The notes under the pieces were generated by a model that was given only the letters and a program-made list of their open reading frames with translations, was not told the DNA's origin and searched no databases. Position numbers and translations under genes: made by a program. A DNA stretch of 64,000 nt from Siphonodentalium dalli (taxonomy: Eukaryota > Mollusca > Scaphopoda > Gadilida > Siphonodentaliidae), in contig CP136061.1 in NCBI GenBank assembly GCA_032622095.1, forward strand, positions 98,205,345 through 98,269,344. Reading direction: 5' to 3'. Below, one piece after another: positions 45,659 to 57,901 of this stretch (position 1 is its first letter; the number at the start of each line of letters is the position of its first letter).

Positions 45659-46161
45659 TTTAATCCATTTGCTTCTTTCTTTATGTCCCTGTATGGCATG
45701 GACACTGCTGAGAATGTCTGGGTAGGTTCCTCAATAGATGGAATATTCGCTCATGGTTAAATGGTCCTGCTAATTTGCTATGCTGCTGGTGGCTCCTGCT
45801 GAATTTATATGATACTGGTAAGGCAAACTGATGCTGTTAATAACAAATACTGTTGTCCATACTAATACCACCGGTCCACCAAATTATGTTTGTTTGTTTG
45901 TGAATTAAATCAGAAAGTTGCCATTGACATCATAATCACAGAATGATCAGATGTCTTAAAAGGGCACTAATTATTCATGATCAAATAAAATAAAATAATT
46001 AATTACATACCGGTACCCACAATGGTCGTACCCATATAACTAAAATTGATACACAGGTCTAAATTAACCAGAGGAATGTCATGTGCCTTTAACCTCAGAC
46101 AAATTAACTTCGGGAATCATGCGGTATGTGCATATGACACCATATGATTTAAAGGGGTATT
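45659..46161. repeat. Left part of a diverged tandem array
   Basis: From about 45940 the phrases agatgtcttaaaagggcact and aattaattacata match the array at 48640-49300 on the far side of the next element. The first 250 bases are unrecognised. Confidence 0.5.
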
Positions 46162-48600
46162 GGGGCCTGTTTCATGAAGCAAGGTCATAAGATTATCTTA
46201 AGATGGACTTAATCTAAGAATTAAGGTGGATCTTATGATGTAACTTTTCCGTTTCAAGAACGCGTTTCACAAAACAAGATTAAGTCATACTTAAGTAGTA
46301 ATTTAAGTTCGCGCGCTTTTAGACTGGTTATCGACAACTTTCTACAGCCCGGAACAAAAAAATGTGGGTTTGTACAATCTTTATGTACGGCATTGAGATG
46401 TTATCGCGAAAGTGCCGAGTCCGAGTTGGACATTATTGTGTGACAGGGATGCTGGATAGCGACAGGGGTGGGGTGGGCGAATCAGCGCATGTATCGTAGA
46501 GTCTATAGTCAGTGGCCTTATATTCGCATATATGGATCTTAGACTTGTATGAGTTCCACGATGTGAAGGAGTACATCGCAGGCTCTTAAAATGACGAGCT
46601 TTGCGTTTACTGGCGAGTGGCGGAGTCAGAAATAAGACAATACAATTATATGGATCGATGCATGACTGCGACCATGCATTCACGCCGAGTTAATTCACTG
46701 AGAACAATGTTCAGACGGCGATTTTTTGTGTGTGAGCCGACATAACTCGTGTATTATCGACCACCGCTCTCTACGTGTAGCAATAATCTAAATAAATCGG
46801 CGATGTCATCAGGGCACACATAGGTCATTTTTCGATTCAAAGGGAAATGAAAAATATTTGTTGGAGTAACTTTTTATTATTTGTATGCAGATGTTTTATG
46901 CGATTGTCATACCATGTATATATAGAGGATATCCACACTTTTTCAGTGGATATGAGTTATATCTCATGAGTGATGACAAAACATTGAATTTCCACGAGTG
47001 GGATATCACTTATGTCTCATGCACTGCTAAACTCTTATAATTCACGGGAAAGTATATAATAAATATATATAACTACGTTTTCATTAGCACACTCGTATTA
47101 AGGGGTGTCGTCGCTACGGGTGTGTATATCATATACACAGTATGCTGTACAACGGTCATCCCACCCCTGCAAAAAACAAAAACATGACAACAATGTGGAC
47201 AGCCTTGAAAATCACGACATATGGGCGTGGGCATAAACTCAATAAATAATATTCTCTATAGAAAATTGTCACTATTTCGAAAACATATTTTGATAAAGAG
47301 CGTTTGTGTTACCTTTCCGATATGACATATCTGCTTTGTAAACAGCCGACGGAAATTTGGAAAAAGGAAATAATCAATACATTCATTGATCTCATTTTAC
47401 CCCATCTCCCCGCACCCATATGGAATAACATAGAGGAGATTGTGAGCTTTGAGCTAGGCCATAATTCTTCTCAAAAGTTTAATTCGTGGGTAATACAATT
47501 TTATAATATATATTATCTATATGTCACATATACAGCTGATAATTGACTATATCCTACATTCGACGAGGCTGGGGGTGGCTAGTTGGTCTCTGTGGGGCGG
47601 GGGGTACATCGTGAAATTTCCAACTGCACCTGCCCCTTGGTTGAACCGGGCCAAACTTCTATGTTCGTGAAATGCCATGTCCACCCCACCCGTTGGATTT
47701 AAACTTTCCAATTGGTAGCTCAAATATTCCAACAGTTCGAAATTTCTAACCTGACGCCCCTAAAGTTGGTGATTTTCGGTTGCTGCTGTTTGTCTAAAAC
47801 AACACATTCCTTTACTAGTTAGAAATTCAAACAATTGAAACCTACATGTATATATAGTGTACGATTAATGTTGTTGTCAAACACGACATTGTCAATCGCT
47901 AAATTGCTAAACACACATGTGCACAAATAATTAATTATTAATCGTATTCAAAGTGACTTATAGGCCCTATTGGCCGGATGTTATATTTATATGCATAATG
48001 TCACTATAATAAATAAATAAATTCTAAATTCTAAAAAAAAAAATTTTGACCAAAGTGTGTGTTTGTGGGGGGGGGGGGTAGACAGCACACAAACCCCATT
48101 CGCCACGTCCCTGATGATAAGCATGTGCTCTGAATTGTTTTTACCAAACTAACCCTATGGTTATACGGTGAGGGGGGTTTGCACTCTCCAAACTTTCGTT
48201 TTGGAAAGTTTGAGGTACCAGTTGGAATATTTAAACCCAAAGATAATTTTGTGTTGTTTAAGGGGGTGTAGTTGGACATTTCGAGGCGAACACCCCCTCT
48301 CACTATGTAGCCACGACCCTGTATACCAGGCGACGAATTGTCCATCCAGACAATGTACATAATCTCCGTAATTGCAAAAAACATAGGTCGCCATACTTGT
48401 GATCGATATGCCACTTATCACGTGGGTCTTAACTTTAAGATTATCTTATGACACCTCACAGCAGTCTTAAAGTTAAAACCAAAGTTAAGACCATCTTGAG
48501 TTAAGACATTGTTCGTGAAACGCACTTATGACTGAAGTTTGAACTTATGACCATCTTAAGTCCCAACTATGTCATAAGTTGCTTTCATGAAACAGGGCCC
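46162..48600. mobile_element. Long terminal-inverted-repeat element, about 2.4 kb
   Basis: The left end ggggcctgtttcatgaagc pairs with the right end gctttcatgaaacagggccc. Further in, aggtcataagattatcttaa pairs with phrases at 48430-48580 (attatcttatgacacc, ccatcttaag). The central part holds two partly inverse blocks near 47570-47740 and 48160-48310. No transposase frame is present; the 80-residue frame at 47304-47546 is unrecognised. The CAGGGCC-type end is reminiscent of hAT elements, but this is weak. Confidence 0.65.
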
Positions 48601-49320
48601 TGATGTTCAATAAAGATTATTTATTATTAGCTTAGACGATATGTGGAAAATTGGTACACATGGGTAACTTGACCAAGAGATTGTCAGGAACATGTGACAT
48701 GGATCACAAAGACTTCAAGTGGCATTTAAACAATAGAGTGTTTTTCATCAGCTTAATATAACATATGTTCAAGGAGGTCAATTGAAGCTAAAGGTTGTCG
48801 TGGTATAGGTGTCGTTGGCATCAGATGTCTTAAAAGGGCACTAATAATTAATTAAACTAGATAGTTAATTATATACCCCAAAATCTTTGGAATCTGGTCG
48901 TTGAAAATTGACCCGAGTACTATCATGGGATAGGTGCTGCTGGTCTCAGACGACTTACAGGGGAACTAATACAACATTTTAATTAAATATTTAATCATAT
49001 CCCCATATTGATTGGACCATGGTCACTGGAAATTGGTATGCAGAGGTATTTTGACACATGGAGTATCATTGGATACTTGTCGATGGTGCTGTTGACCGTA
49101 AAGGGAAACTTTAAAGTTTTACTAATTATCATATAATTATGAGCAATACAGGGTGTATTTTATAGTCTTAGACGATATGTAGGAAAATTGGTACAAATGG
49201 GTCACCTGACTAGGGGAATATCATTAGATGGGCACCTTTGACCTCTGATGATATACACAGGGACTAATCAATTATATTAACATAGATGATCAACGAAGAG
49301 TGTTTATTATCAGCTCAAAC
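48601..49320. repeat. Right part of a diverged tandem array
   Basis: Degenerate units of roughly 120-140 bases with the phrases cttagacgatatgt-ggaaaattggtaca, atgggt-acttgac and gggcactaata-attaatt. They match the array left of the inserted element at 45940-46150, so the element appears to have landed inside this array. Confidence 0.55.
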
Positions 49321-51105
49321 TCCAGCTTGTGTTTTCTAAAGTTGTAAATTCCAAAGTGTTGAGCTAGAGCGATTTGAAAAAAGCTAGAGTTTGTATGAAA
49401 CACACAAGAACATGACAATTTTTAAATATTTTAATAATGGCTGTGCTGGTGCTTACAAAATGAGAGGAATAGATATATCAGATATGGTCGGTTTGTCATA
49501 AATAACACAGCCTTTAATAGCATATATTGCAAATAACAGTACCGGTACATGTTTTTGAATGTTTTATACATATAATGACTTTTCCTCGATTTGTTCAGAT
49601 AACCCAAAGATCATGAACATAACAACAAGAAAAGTTTAACGTATTAAACATTACTTATTCAAATCTTGACATGATAAGTTTGCCATACAAGCATCATTCA
49701 ACAGGACCCACCGGCATGATAGCAAATTAGTCCACTAACCAGAGGTGAGATTGTAGTTTTTCATATGATTGGTCTCAAGTTACCATACATGCTTGGTACT
49801 TTTTTGTGTATCAATTTACACCCAATTAGCCAAAGCTTGGTAATTAAGCAAATATATAAAACGGTCCACACAAAAAAACCCAAATACAAAGCAGTCCCAG
49901 TTCAACAAAAATAGCCAATATCAGAATGTATAAAGATGTAACTAAGTGAAAGAAATTTTATAATGTTGAACGAGCTGCTACTTAATTTAATCGAGAGATA
50001 AAATACTGTGACAAGAAATTTCTGCTTGGTGATTGGTACATGGGGGGGGGGATTAAATTAGATGGGGCAGGGGTCTAAATTAGTAGCGGTGGGTTACCAG
50101 AATCATTACTATTTTTTTTATAAATGCTACTGCTGAAGTATTACACCAATGCTAACACGTCTGAATTACTGATTGCTATTTCATCGTAACCCCTCCAGGC
50201 TCCACCCCATGTCACCATTCATTTTCAAATGGTTTACATTCAATCACTCCAGTATAGGGATTTTTCTGTAGATACAGAGTCTTCATTTGCACCCCACCCC
50301 CTGCACACTTTGGGAGAAATTTTACAATTGGTACCTAAACATTTTCATACCTTTAGTCTTAATCTTAAAGGTACTCAATCCTATCAGACGGTGCCCCTAT
50401 CAACAAGTTACAACAACATTTCTTCAAAATACGCTTTTATCAGAATCAATTATTTACAACAAAATGATACTGTCAACTATGGTATAACATTTCTCAAAAT
50501 GTGTTGTTCAACAAAGAAATTTGGAAAAATTACCACTTGATTATAGAGTTATCCATCTTCATCTGCAATGTTCTCAAAACCATCGGTTTGATGGCTCTAT
50601 CTGGGCCACAAATAATTACACATTTCGATAAATAAAACATTTCAAAAATCAATATCTGATCACTCGGACTCGAGTCTGAGCTTTGATGGGTGGGTTTCTC
50701 GACTCGAATCAAATATTTTTCATCCCCAAAGCCAAAGAAATAGTCATTTGGGAAGCGTTAATTCGAATTATGCATCTTTAAAACAACAAATTTCACACTA
50801 AATACTGTTTGGAAATTCAGGCTATCAGTTTCAGATTGAGAACAATTTCAACTATACTTTCAATCTGTTTTTGGTCTGAAATTTCTAAAGCCAAGGTGTA
50901 CTTGTGTCAGGTACAAATTTCCTATTGTTGACTATTTTTACCAAAGTTGGGGATTAGACAGTCAGCTAACAGTGTCACACCCACCCCACTTTTCAAAGAC
51001 CGTGAAGTGAAGAGAAATCTTAAATTAAAAATCGACTGAAATTCGCAATAAATTATTCTAACAATTAATGCCAAATTAATACAAGTATCTAATTGTCCCC
51101 CGATA
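49321..51105. other. No gene recognised
   Basis: Mostly unique AT-rich sequence. The plus frame 50229-50540 (103 codons) has no domain. Short G-runs occur at 50042-50050. Confidence 0.45.
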
Positions 51106-51690
51106 ATTTTTCAGGGGACTATAAAAATAGCCGTTGTCCGTCCGTGCGTACGTGCATCCGTGCGTCCGTGCCCGCGCGTCCGTCCGTGTGTCCGGAAATG
51201 GTTTCCAGATGATAACTTTAGTTAGGTGAGTTTATCAGGCCAAGATACAGGTCAAGTTCGAATATGGGTTTGCTCCCGCCCATTTTTGCGAGAGTTATGG
51301 CCCTTTGTCGACTAAGAATCTTGTAATATTCTGGTTTCCGGATGATAACTTCAGTTTGTGTGATCATATCTTAACCAAATATTGTATGTGGGTTTATCAG
51401 ACCAACATACAGGTCAAGTTCGAATATGGGTCTGGTCCGCCCATTTTTGCGAGAGTTATGACCCTTTTTCGACTTAGAATCCTGTCAATTTCAGGTTTTC
51501 GGATGACAACTTTAGTTTGTGTGATCATATCTGAATCAAATTTAGTATGATAGTTTATCCACCATTCCAGGGGACACTGGTTGGATTGTTCTGAAATTTA
51601 ATATCGGATTTAGGGTCCTTGTTATTTTTTTCAGAAAAGCTGATGCCCCCAATGAAGCCACTTTTTCGGGGGACAATGTGGCCGGATGGC
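51106..51690. repeat. Interspersed repeat with three diverged units of about 150 bp
   Basis: A gtccgtccgtgcgt tract is followed by units near 51188, 51328 and 51491 sharing tggtttccggatgataactt, gtgatcatatct, aggtcaagttcgaatatggg and gcgagagttatg. It is bordered by cccccgataatttttcaggg at the left and an inverse-like ccactttttcgggggac at about 51658-51674, so it may be a unit flanked by short inverted ends. Confidence 0.6.
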
Positions 51691-52480
51691 CTTTTATTTT
51701 AATTTTATTTATTGCCGGTTGTTCGCACACATTGATCACCTCTAAATAGATCGTGATTTATAACGGATTGTTAATGATTTCGAACATTCAGTTATTAATT
51801 CTGGATAGCCTGTGACGAAAGACCATCCTGTTAGATTTGTGCGCATGCGTAAATCGGACCTTCTCGTTTGGGGTTCCTTCTCACGCTTACCGATAAAAGA
51901 AGTCTGTTTGAAGCATGACGTCGACGTCTTAGTCATGAGCGCAATGACGTCATATTTCGCGCCATATAGACTATGAAATTAGAAACCCTGGCTACGAATG
52001 TGACCGCCGGAGAAAAGCTGGCTACATTTGTGATCGATTTAAAAAGCTGGCTACGAATGTGACCTGAGCCTTGTGATAATGACCCCATCGGCATTAGTGG
52101 CTGATTTGTTCTTTATTACAATATAATTACAATATAATGGGATATGATATAATATTAGGCAATTAAAATTTAACTCAGAATTATGATACAAATGAACCCT
52201 CCACTCATAGGGCCAAGATAATAAGCTATTTGGTGATTGAAGTTTTGTGTGAAATTATCAATTATTCTAACAGTTATTGGTAGCGAAAGGGACAAAAAAG
52301 AAATTAATATGTTCAACCTCTCAAATGTATTTCACAACAGCTATTATCGATTCCATAAAATATAAACGATGATATAGTATGTGAATATAAAATATTACGT
52401 TTTGCAGCAAGTAATTTCGAGTTGCCTATTTTCACAGTAAACATGTGATTCTGGTCAGGTCAAGTGAGGTCCCCCGATCC
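51691..52480. other. No gene recognised
   Basis: Contains a threefold short phrase gctggctac-aatgtgac at about 51990-52065. Otherwise featureless. Confidence 0.5.
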
Positions 52481-52878
52481 TTAACCCTTTACCCAACAAA
52501 ACGGCCAAAACCGGCAAAATAAAGCTTCAACAGCCTAAAATATCTTCGGTCTGTCTCAATAGAACCATACAAATATGGATATCATTGGAACCGGCTCATT
52601 GACCACATTGTGATGGTTACAGTTATGCCCTGTGCCAATGCATTCTCTTATATATGCGAGTCGACCATAGGTCGCCTCGCATATATAAGAGAATGCATTG
52701 GCCTAAAAACAATCTTTTTTAACACTTTTTACCATTTTTTCTTACATTCTTTAACAATTTTATAATTTTTAATGTGTTAAGCCAATGCATTCTCTTATAT
52801 ATGCGAGGCGACCTATGGTCGACTCGCATATATAAGAGAATGCATTGGCACAGGGCCCTCTGTTGGGTAAAGGGTTAA
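52481..52878 (+). mobile_element. piggyBac-type MITE with two hairpins (copy 4)
   Basis: TTAA at 52481-52484 and 52875-52878. The ends are CCCTTTACCCAACAAA and CTGTTGGGTAAAGGG. Both hairpins are complete and look intact (52636-52703 and 52780-52849 approximately). It is nearly identical to copy 2. Its right TTAA is shared with the end of the next MITE. Confidence 0.9.
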
Positions 52879-53299
52879 AGACACAGCGCGTAACTATAGT
52901 ATATTGTCGTCAAGACGTACGGTGTGTGCGTAAACAAGAGTCTGCTCGTGTTACAGAAGGTGTACTTCTGTTTACATAACATAGCGCAATTCTATTGGAT
53001 TATAATCACACAAAAATACAAACGTTCTTTATCATTTCCATATCAGGAAAACACTAACAAATAACGCTCATTATGTTTACCATACCCGGATCTAAACAAA
53101 GCTAAGAAACGTAACGTTTTTCGCTGTTTGTTCACATAACAAAGGGGAAATGACAATAACATACTATTTATGCCATATTTCTGATTGGCATAAGAACAAA
53201 GCCTGTTTATATCTTACTCTTCCTTCTGGTTATGGCGGTTTTTGACTGAGTTGAATATTTTGACAGCATACCCACCACCAACACCGCCCGTATCTTTAA
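52875..53299. mobile_element. MITE family X, copy 2
   Basis: Matches most of 28072-28490 in reverse orientation: tatattgtcgtcaagacgta, acttctgtttacataacat, ttgactgagttgaatatttt, and the end accgcccgtatctttaa. The left end ttaaagacacagcgcg resembles the family terminus ttaaagatacgggcgg. It ends about 48 bases before the lectin exon. Confidence 0.65.
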
Positions 53300-53347
53300 A
53301 GTCAGAGTTTGGCACTTTCGTGTGGTACCCTTTATTTTTCGTTTTAG

Positions 53348-53559
53348 GTCAGAATGCAGCCTGGATAGACGGCAGTGATGAAGCTAATGAGGGGAGCTGG
53401 GTCATCTGGGACGGGAGTAGTCTCCCCTGGACTGGTTGGGCATCGGGGGAGCCAAAGGGAGGTAGCGCACAGAATTGCATGGGATTCGGCGTAAGGGTGG
53501 ACTATTTCCTAAACGACCGACTGTGCACGAAAACTGGTTCATACATCTGTGAGCTATAG
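53348..53559 (+). CDS. C-type lectin-like domain, terminal exon (second gene)
   Basis: Follows an acceptor (tttatttttcgttttag, ending 53347), opens in phase 1 and closes with TAG at 53557-53559. It encodes AAWIDGSDEANEGSWVIWDG, then LPWTGWASGEPKGG, NCMGFGV, and LNDRLCTKTGSYICEL. This is the second half of a C-type lectin-like domain: WxDG, an EPK in place of the mannose-type EPN, an LND in the WND position, and the final Cys pair. The same phase and exon cut as the gene at 18-20 kb suggest paralogues. The preceding exon was not found in the window. A frame that is open further upstream (from 53242) runs through the intron end and the MITE. Confidence 0.8.
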
Positions 53560-54884
53560 AGAATACGACATGACGTTGATATATATGGCAAAGAATAAAA
53601 TAATTTTTTTAAGAAAGTACATCGTTCTAGTCCTTGGGGTCAATCAAGATAAATTGATCTGACCAGGACCTCAATCCTATAGACACAACAACGCACAGAA
53701 CTGCCACGTGTTATAAGATCATTTTGAGTCGTATATATATAAATGCCTCACGAAATCAACATGTTGGTCGAGTAAAATTGTTTAGATCTTTGTTGAAAAG
53801 CAAACCAGTTTCGATTGCGTTGCCATTTTCTCAATTGACAGCCATTTTCAGACATAAAGACTACGTTTTGAGAAAGCGATGTTTGATGTAGAGAACTGGA
53901 GCATACACGCCGCCAATACTGCCCATAGCTATGCCATAAACATGATAACAAATACTATAATTCATCACCATTTGAAACATGTGCGTATCAGAATATACCC
54001 ATAGTGGCTCCCAGTATGCAACATAATTCAAACGAAAGATGTATTTTCAATGGAAGAGATATAATTCTATTTTGACTACAATCTGGCTGAAAAAAGCACG
54101 TCGGTAAACCAACAAAAAAAAACATGTTCACAGTTTATTACACCAGATAAGTTGATAATACACTGTTTTGGAGATTCCTCCTTCAAATGGTATACAATAT
54201 CCGGAGTTTCGAAAATTAAGTGGGTCTTTAATGTCGAAATAATTTAATTGCCAACCGATATGTAATTTGTTCATGTTACTTTTACTCCATTTGTTCCATA
54301 TAATTATACACATACAAATACTCAGACATACTCGAAATGCTAGATGCAACAATCTGATATAAAAACGTTAGGGTCGGTCACCGTCGGTGTAAATATTATT
54401 TCCTGAAGTTGAGGTGGTAATTGTAATTTCGAAGTTAACCCTTTCTTTTATTAACTACTCATTTGGCGAGTAGCTCCATTTATTAATGTTCAAATAATAA
54501 GTTCAGCAAACGACCGCAAACCATTTGTTGATCTTATAATCTGAACATGTCCTACCATTGATTAGGAACCTTTCAGCATTTGTATTATATAATTTCGCAT
54601 GTTTTTCGTCTGATCACATGCATATCGCCTTAACACCCCTCCAATGATAGACCAAATGCCGCTTCGGTTATCAGAATCGATTAATTATTGTCAAACAATA
54701 ATCCTAACCACTGTCAACTATAGTACTCAATTGTCAAAAAAGTGTTTAGTCGGGCAGCTAGGTACACCCCTTATGGACCCCACCCAAGGACTCATCCGGA
54801 CCAATTTTGTAATGTACCTGGACACCTCTAGAGTAGAATTCCGGATGTTAACAAGAAATCAACCTTGTCGCATATGACGTAATC
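53560..54884. other. No gene recognised
   Basis: 3' flank of the lectin exon and AT-rich spacer. A poly-A-like run is present near 54110-54122. Confidence 0.5.
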
Positions 54885-55690
54885 CAAGATGGCGCCCATG
54901 AGGGTCGGGGAATTTCGTGATTTTACCTTATGTCTATTTATATGACGATTGCGGGAAACTAATTGAGGCATGATATTGCAATGAACTGCATTTTGTTCCT
55001 TATATATTTCTACGTTAACTGATATCAAATTTGAAAATCAAAATCCAAGATGGCCGCCAGAATATTGCACAGAATTTGAAAAATTCGATTTGTTTCCAAA
55101 ATAATTTTCAGAAAAAACACAAAACCAATCATAATATGTCACAAATTTTTGAACATTATGACTTGTATATGACCGCAAGTAATCCTTCAATATCATCTGA
55201 CAAAAAAATCTGTAATCGACAACTCAGGGAGAAAGAAAAATGGCCGCCAGTGCGATCATCCGCAGCAGTCGGTACATTTCGCGATATTACCCTATGTCTA
55301 TATATTTATATGATGATTGTGGAAACAATTGAGTTATGACATTGCAATGAATTGCATTTGGTTCCTTATATATATCTACGTTAACTGATGTCAAATTTGT
55401 AAATCAAAATTCAAGATGGCCGCCAGAATATTGCTCAGAATTTTAGAAATTCGAATTGTTTTCAACAATTTTTTTTTTAGAAAAAAAAACACAAAACCAA
55501 TCATAATATGTCACAACTATTTTAACATTATGACGTTTATATGACTGCAACTAATCCTTCAATATCAATTGACAAAACAATCTGCAATCGACAACTTAGG
55601 GAGAAAACAAAATGACCGCCATTGCGACCACCCGCAACAGTCAGTACATTTCGCGATATTACCCTATGTCCAGTTATATGAGGGTAAGTC
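54885..55690. repeat. Tandem duplication, about 375-bp unit, just over two copies
   Basis: Shared phrases recur with this spacing: aagatggccgccagaatatt, acacaaaaccaatcataata, atttcgcgatattaccctat, ccttatatat-tctacgttaact. The third copy is partial and breaks off near 55690. The frames at 55031-55339 and 55569-55772 are repeat-derived. Confidence 0.85.
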
Positions 55691-55899
55691 ATTCGCTGTA
55701 TTACATGTGGTGTATTCCTCGTACTTTTCTGGTGTCAATGATGCCAGTAAAGACCGAAACCGACCGCTATGAAATGCCTTAATTTAGAGAACATGCCTGT
55801 TTTCTTTACAGAGATCCTTTTATAAATAATATTTAAGTATTGTTTTTAAGTAGGTTTTAAATGCATGGCCAGTAAGTCTGTGCACTGGTGATCTTAGAG

Positions 55900-57890
55900 C
55901 GCCTGCTATTTGGGGAAGGAATTTGTCCCGCATTCACCAGGGGTCCGGTTTTGACGTTCCACCTGGCCATTTGCCGAAGGTCGATAAGGAGTCGTTCGGG
56001 TTTTATGTATCTGGAGTAACTCGCAGATCGCACATAAAAGTTTACTTTCAAAACATGGGCCCTGGTCCGTCAAAATTTGCAAGGGGCATCCGAACCATGC
56101 AAATAATTCATTTACCGCTGCACATGCCATCGTTTCTGTGGTCTGATCAGGAACGGGAATACACTCCACCCACTTATTAAACTGATCCGTGATCACCAGA
56201 ATGTATTTGTCATCCTGTTCACTAAGTGGTAATGGTCCCAGGAATTCCAGGTGCACTCTTTCCATTGGATTACCCACATGGAAGGTTTGAATTTCCCATT
56301 TGGCATGCCTCGATGGTTTCTTCCCTTGATTGTATTGTTGGCAGACCCCTATGAATGATTCAATGTCTTGAGTAATTCCATGCATAGTAGTACTTTTTGG
56401 CGCTAGCTTTGGTAAACACCGCTCCCTGATTACCAGAAGCGGGTATATCATGAGCCATAGCTAAGATATCAGTCGCAAATTGGCTGGGAGTGGCTAAAAC
56501 CTGCTCCCAATTTATATTTTATCTTATACAGTAATTCATTTACTATCACAAATCTCTGACGATTAATCCAGATATATTTAGTGGCCTTAATGGAGATGAC
56601 AAATTCACCCTCTGTTGGTTTTTGATCGGATACTGTCCACGCAAATACAGGGGATAGATCCGGATCCTTACGTTGTTTTCCCAAGTTCAACTAGGTTGCA
56701 TATACCGACCAAGCTTAGGTCGGGATCTGAACTTGTAACTTGTCTCTTATTAACTTTTGTCTTATATATATAGTGGTAATGCAAGTCCAATTTTGAGTGC
56801 ATCCATCCAGTGCCTGGGCAGACACATACAGTAAATGGCTCGCAATCCGACAAGTCGCCTCCTGAGTCCCAAGGCAGCCCTTGGAATCCGTCTTGCCAGC
56901 ATTCCTCACCTGAGTAATTAGCGGAGGATACCATTGAGTTAGATGGAGTCGCTTGGTCATTCTAAGTTACAAACTCCCATATCCCCTGGGCTAAAGCCAC
57001 AATGTTATCAACTTCCTCTTCAAATCTAGCCCAGTTTCGCTGGAGACGCTGACAAGTGACCTCAGTTGGTAGTCGGGAGAGGGCGTCAGCGTATACATGC
57101 CTATTACCCGGTCGGTGCTCAATCACTATGTCATATTGGCTGAGTTCCAACCATCTGGCTATTTGATCATGGGGGCTCTTGAAACCCATCAACCATTTGA
57201 GGCTGCTATGATCCGTCCTTAGAAGGAAGAGATTGCCCAAAAGGTAGTGACGGAATTGCCGGTTAAACCCTAACAGCCAGGAGTTCTTTCCGGGTTGTGC
57301 AATACTGGCTTTGCTCGGGGGTAAGGATAAAGCTACCATGTGCAATCACTCGTTCTTCGTCCCCAATGATCTGCAAGAGCCCCACCTCGACGGCCCACCC
57401 ACTAGCATCGCAACCCAGGCAACGGAGTCTTCACTGTTGGGTAGTGCCAATACTGGAGGAAACACCATATATGCATTGAGTGTATCAAAGGCCTCCTGCT
57501 GTTCTTCCCCATTTGAATGGCTGTTTTCCAGTGAGGGTTTGTAATGTCCTAGCCAGCTCGGCATAACTTTTGACAAAAGCCCGATGGTAGATCACGAGGC
57601 AGCAAAAGCTTTCTACTTCATTGGTACTTGATGGGCTTGGCCAGTTTTTAACTGTTTCTAGGGACTCGTCATTCAGTTTTAACCCCATCCTGACTGACTA
57701 TTCTTCCTAGAAACTCTATTTTGTGCTGGAATAACTCACATTTTTGGGGTTATAATTTCAGGTTATATTTACGGAATCTCTGTAGTACTTCCTGGAGATT
57801 CTGGAGGTGATTAGACACTGAAAAACCTCCAATAACTACGACGTCGCGATTTTGGGTCTCTCTCCTTTTCGCTCCTATAAGGACGATAGT
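55900..57890 (-). pseudogene. Ty3/gypsy retrotransposon pol remnant
   Basis: Read on the minus strand, the order is: the end of reverse transcriptase (NHLQNLQEVLQRFRKYNLKL near 57755-57815), thumb (57485-57688), and RNase H / connection (LLRTDHSSLKWLMGF, RWLELSQYDIVIEHRPGNRH, DALSRLP near 57060-57240). Then comes integrase (56451-55906: VHLEFLGPLPLSEQD, ILTDQGPCFES, TTPYRPSANGQVERQNRT). The first integrase acid is Glu instead of Asp, and the zinc-binding CxxC is reduced to CQQY. There are several stops and frame changes. Gag, protease, most of RT and both LTRs are missing or unrecognised, so this is an old truncated copy. Confidence 0.85.
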
Positions 57891-57901
57891 TCTTCCCATT
57901 A

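Noticed and set aside
51106-51690. Considered as another Helitron because of its gtccgt tract and repeated units
   Set aside because: No hairpin followed by CTAG was found and the ends look like short inverted repeats instead.
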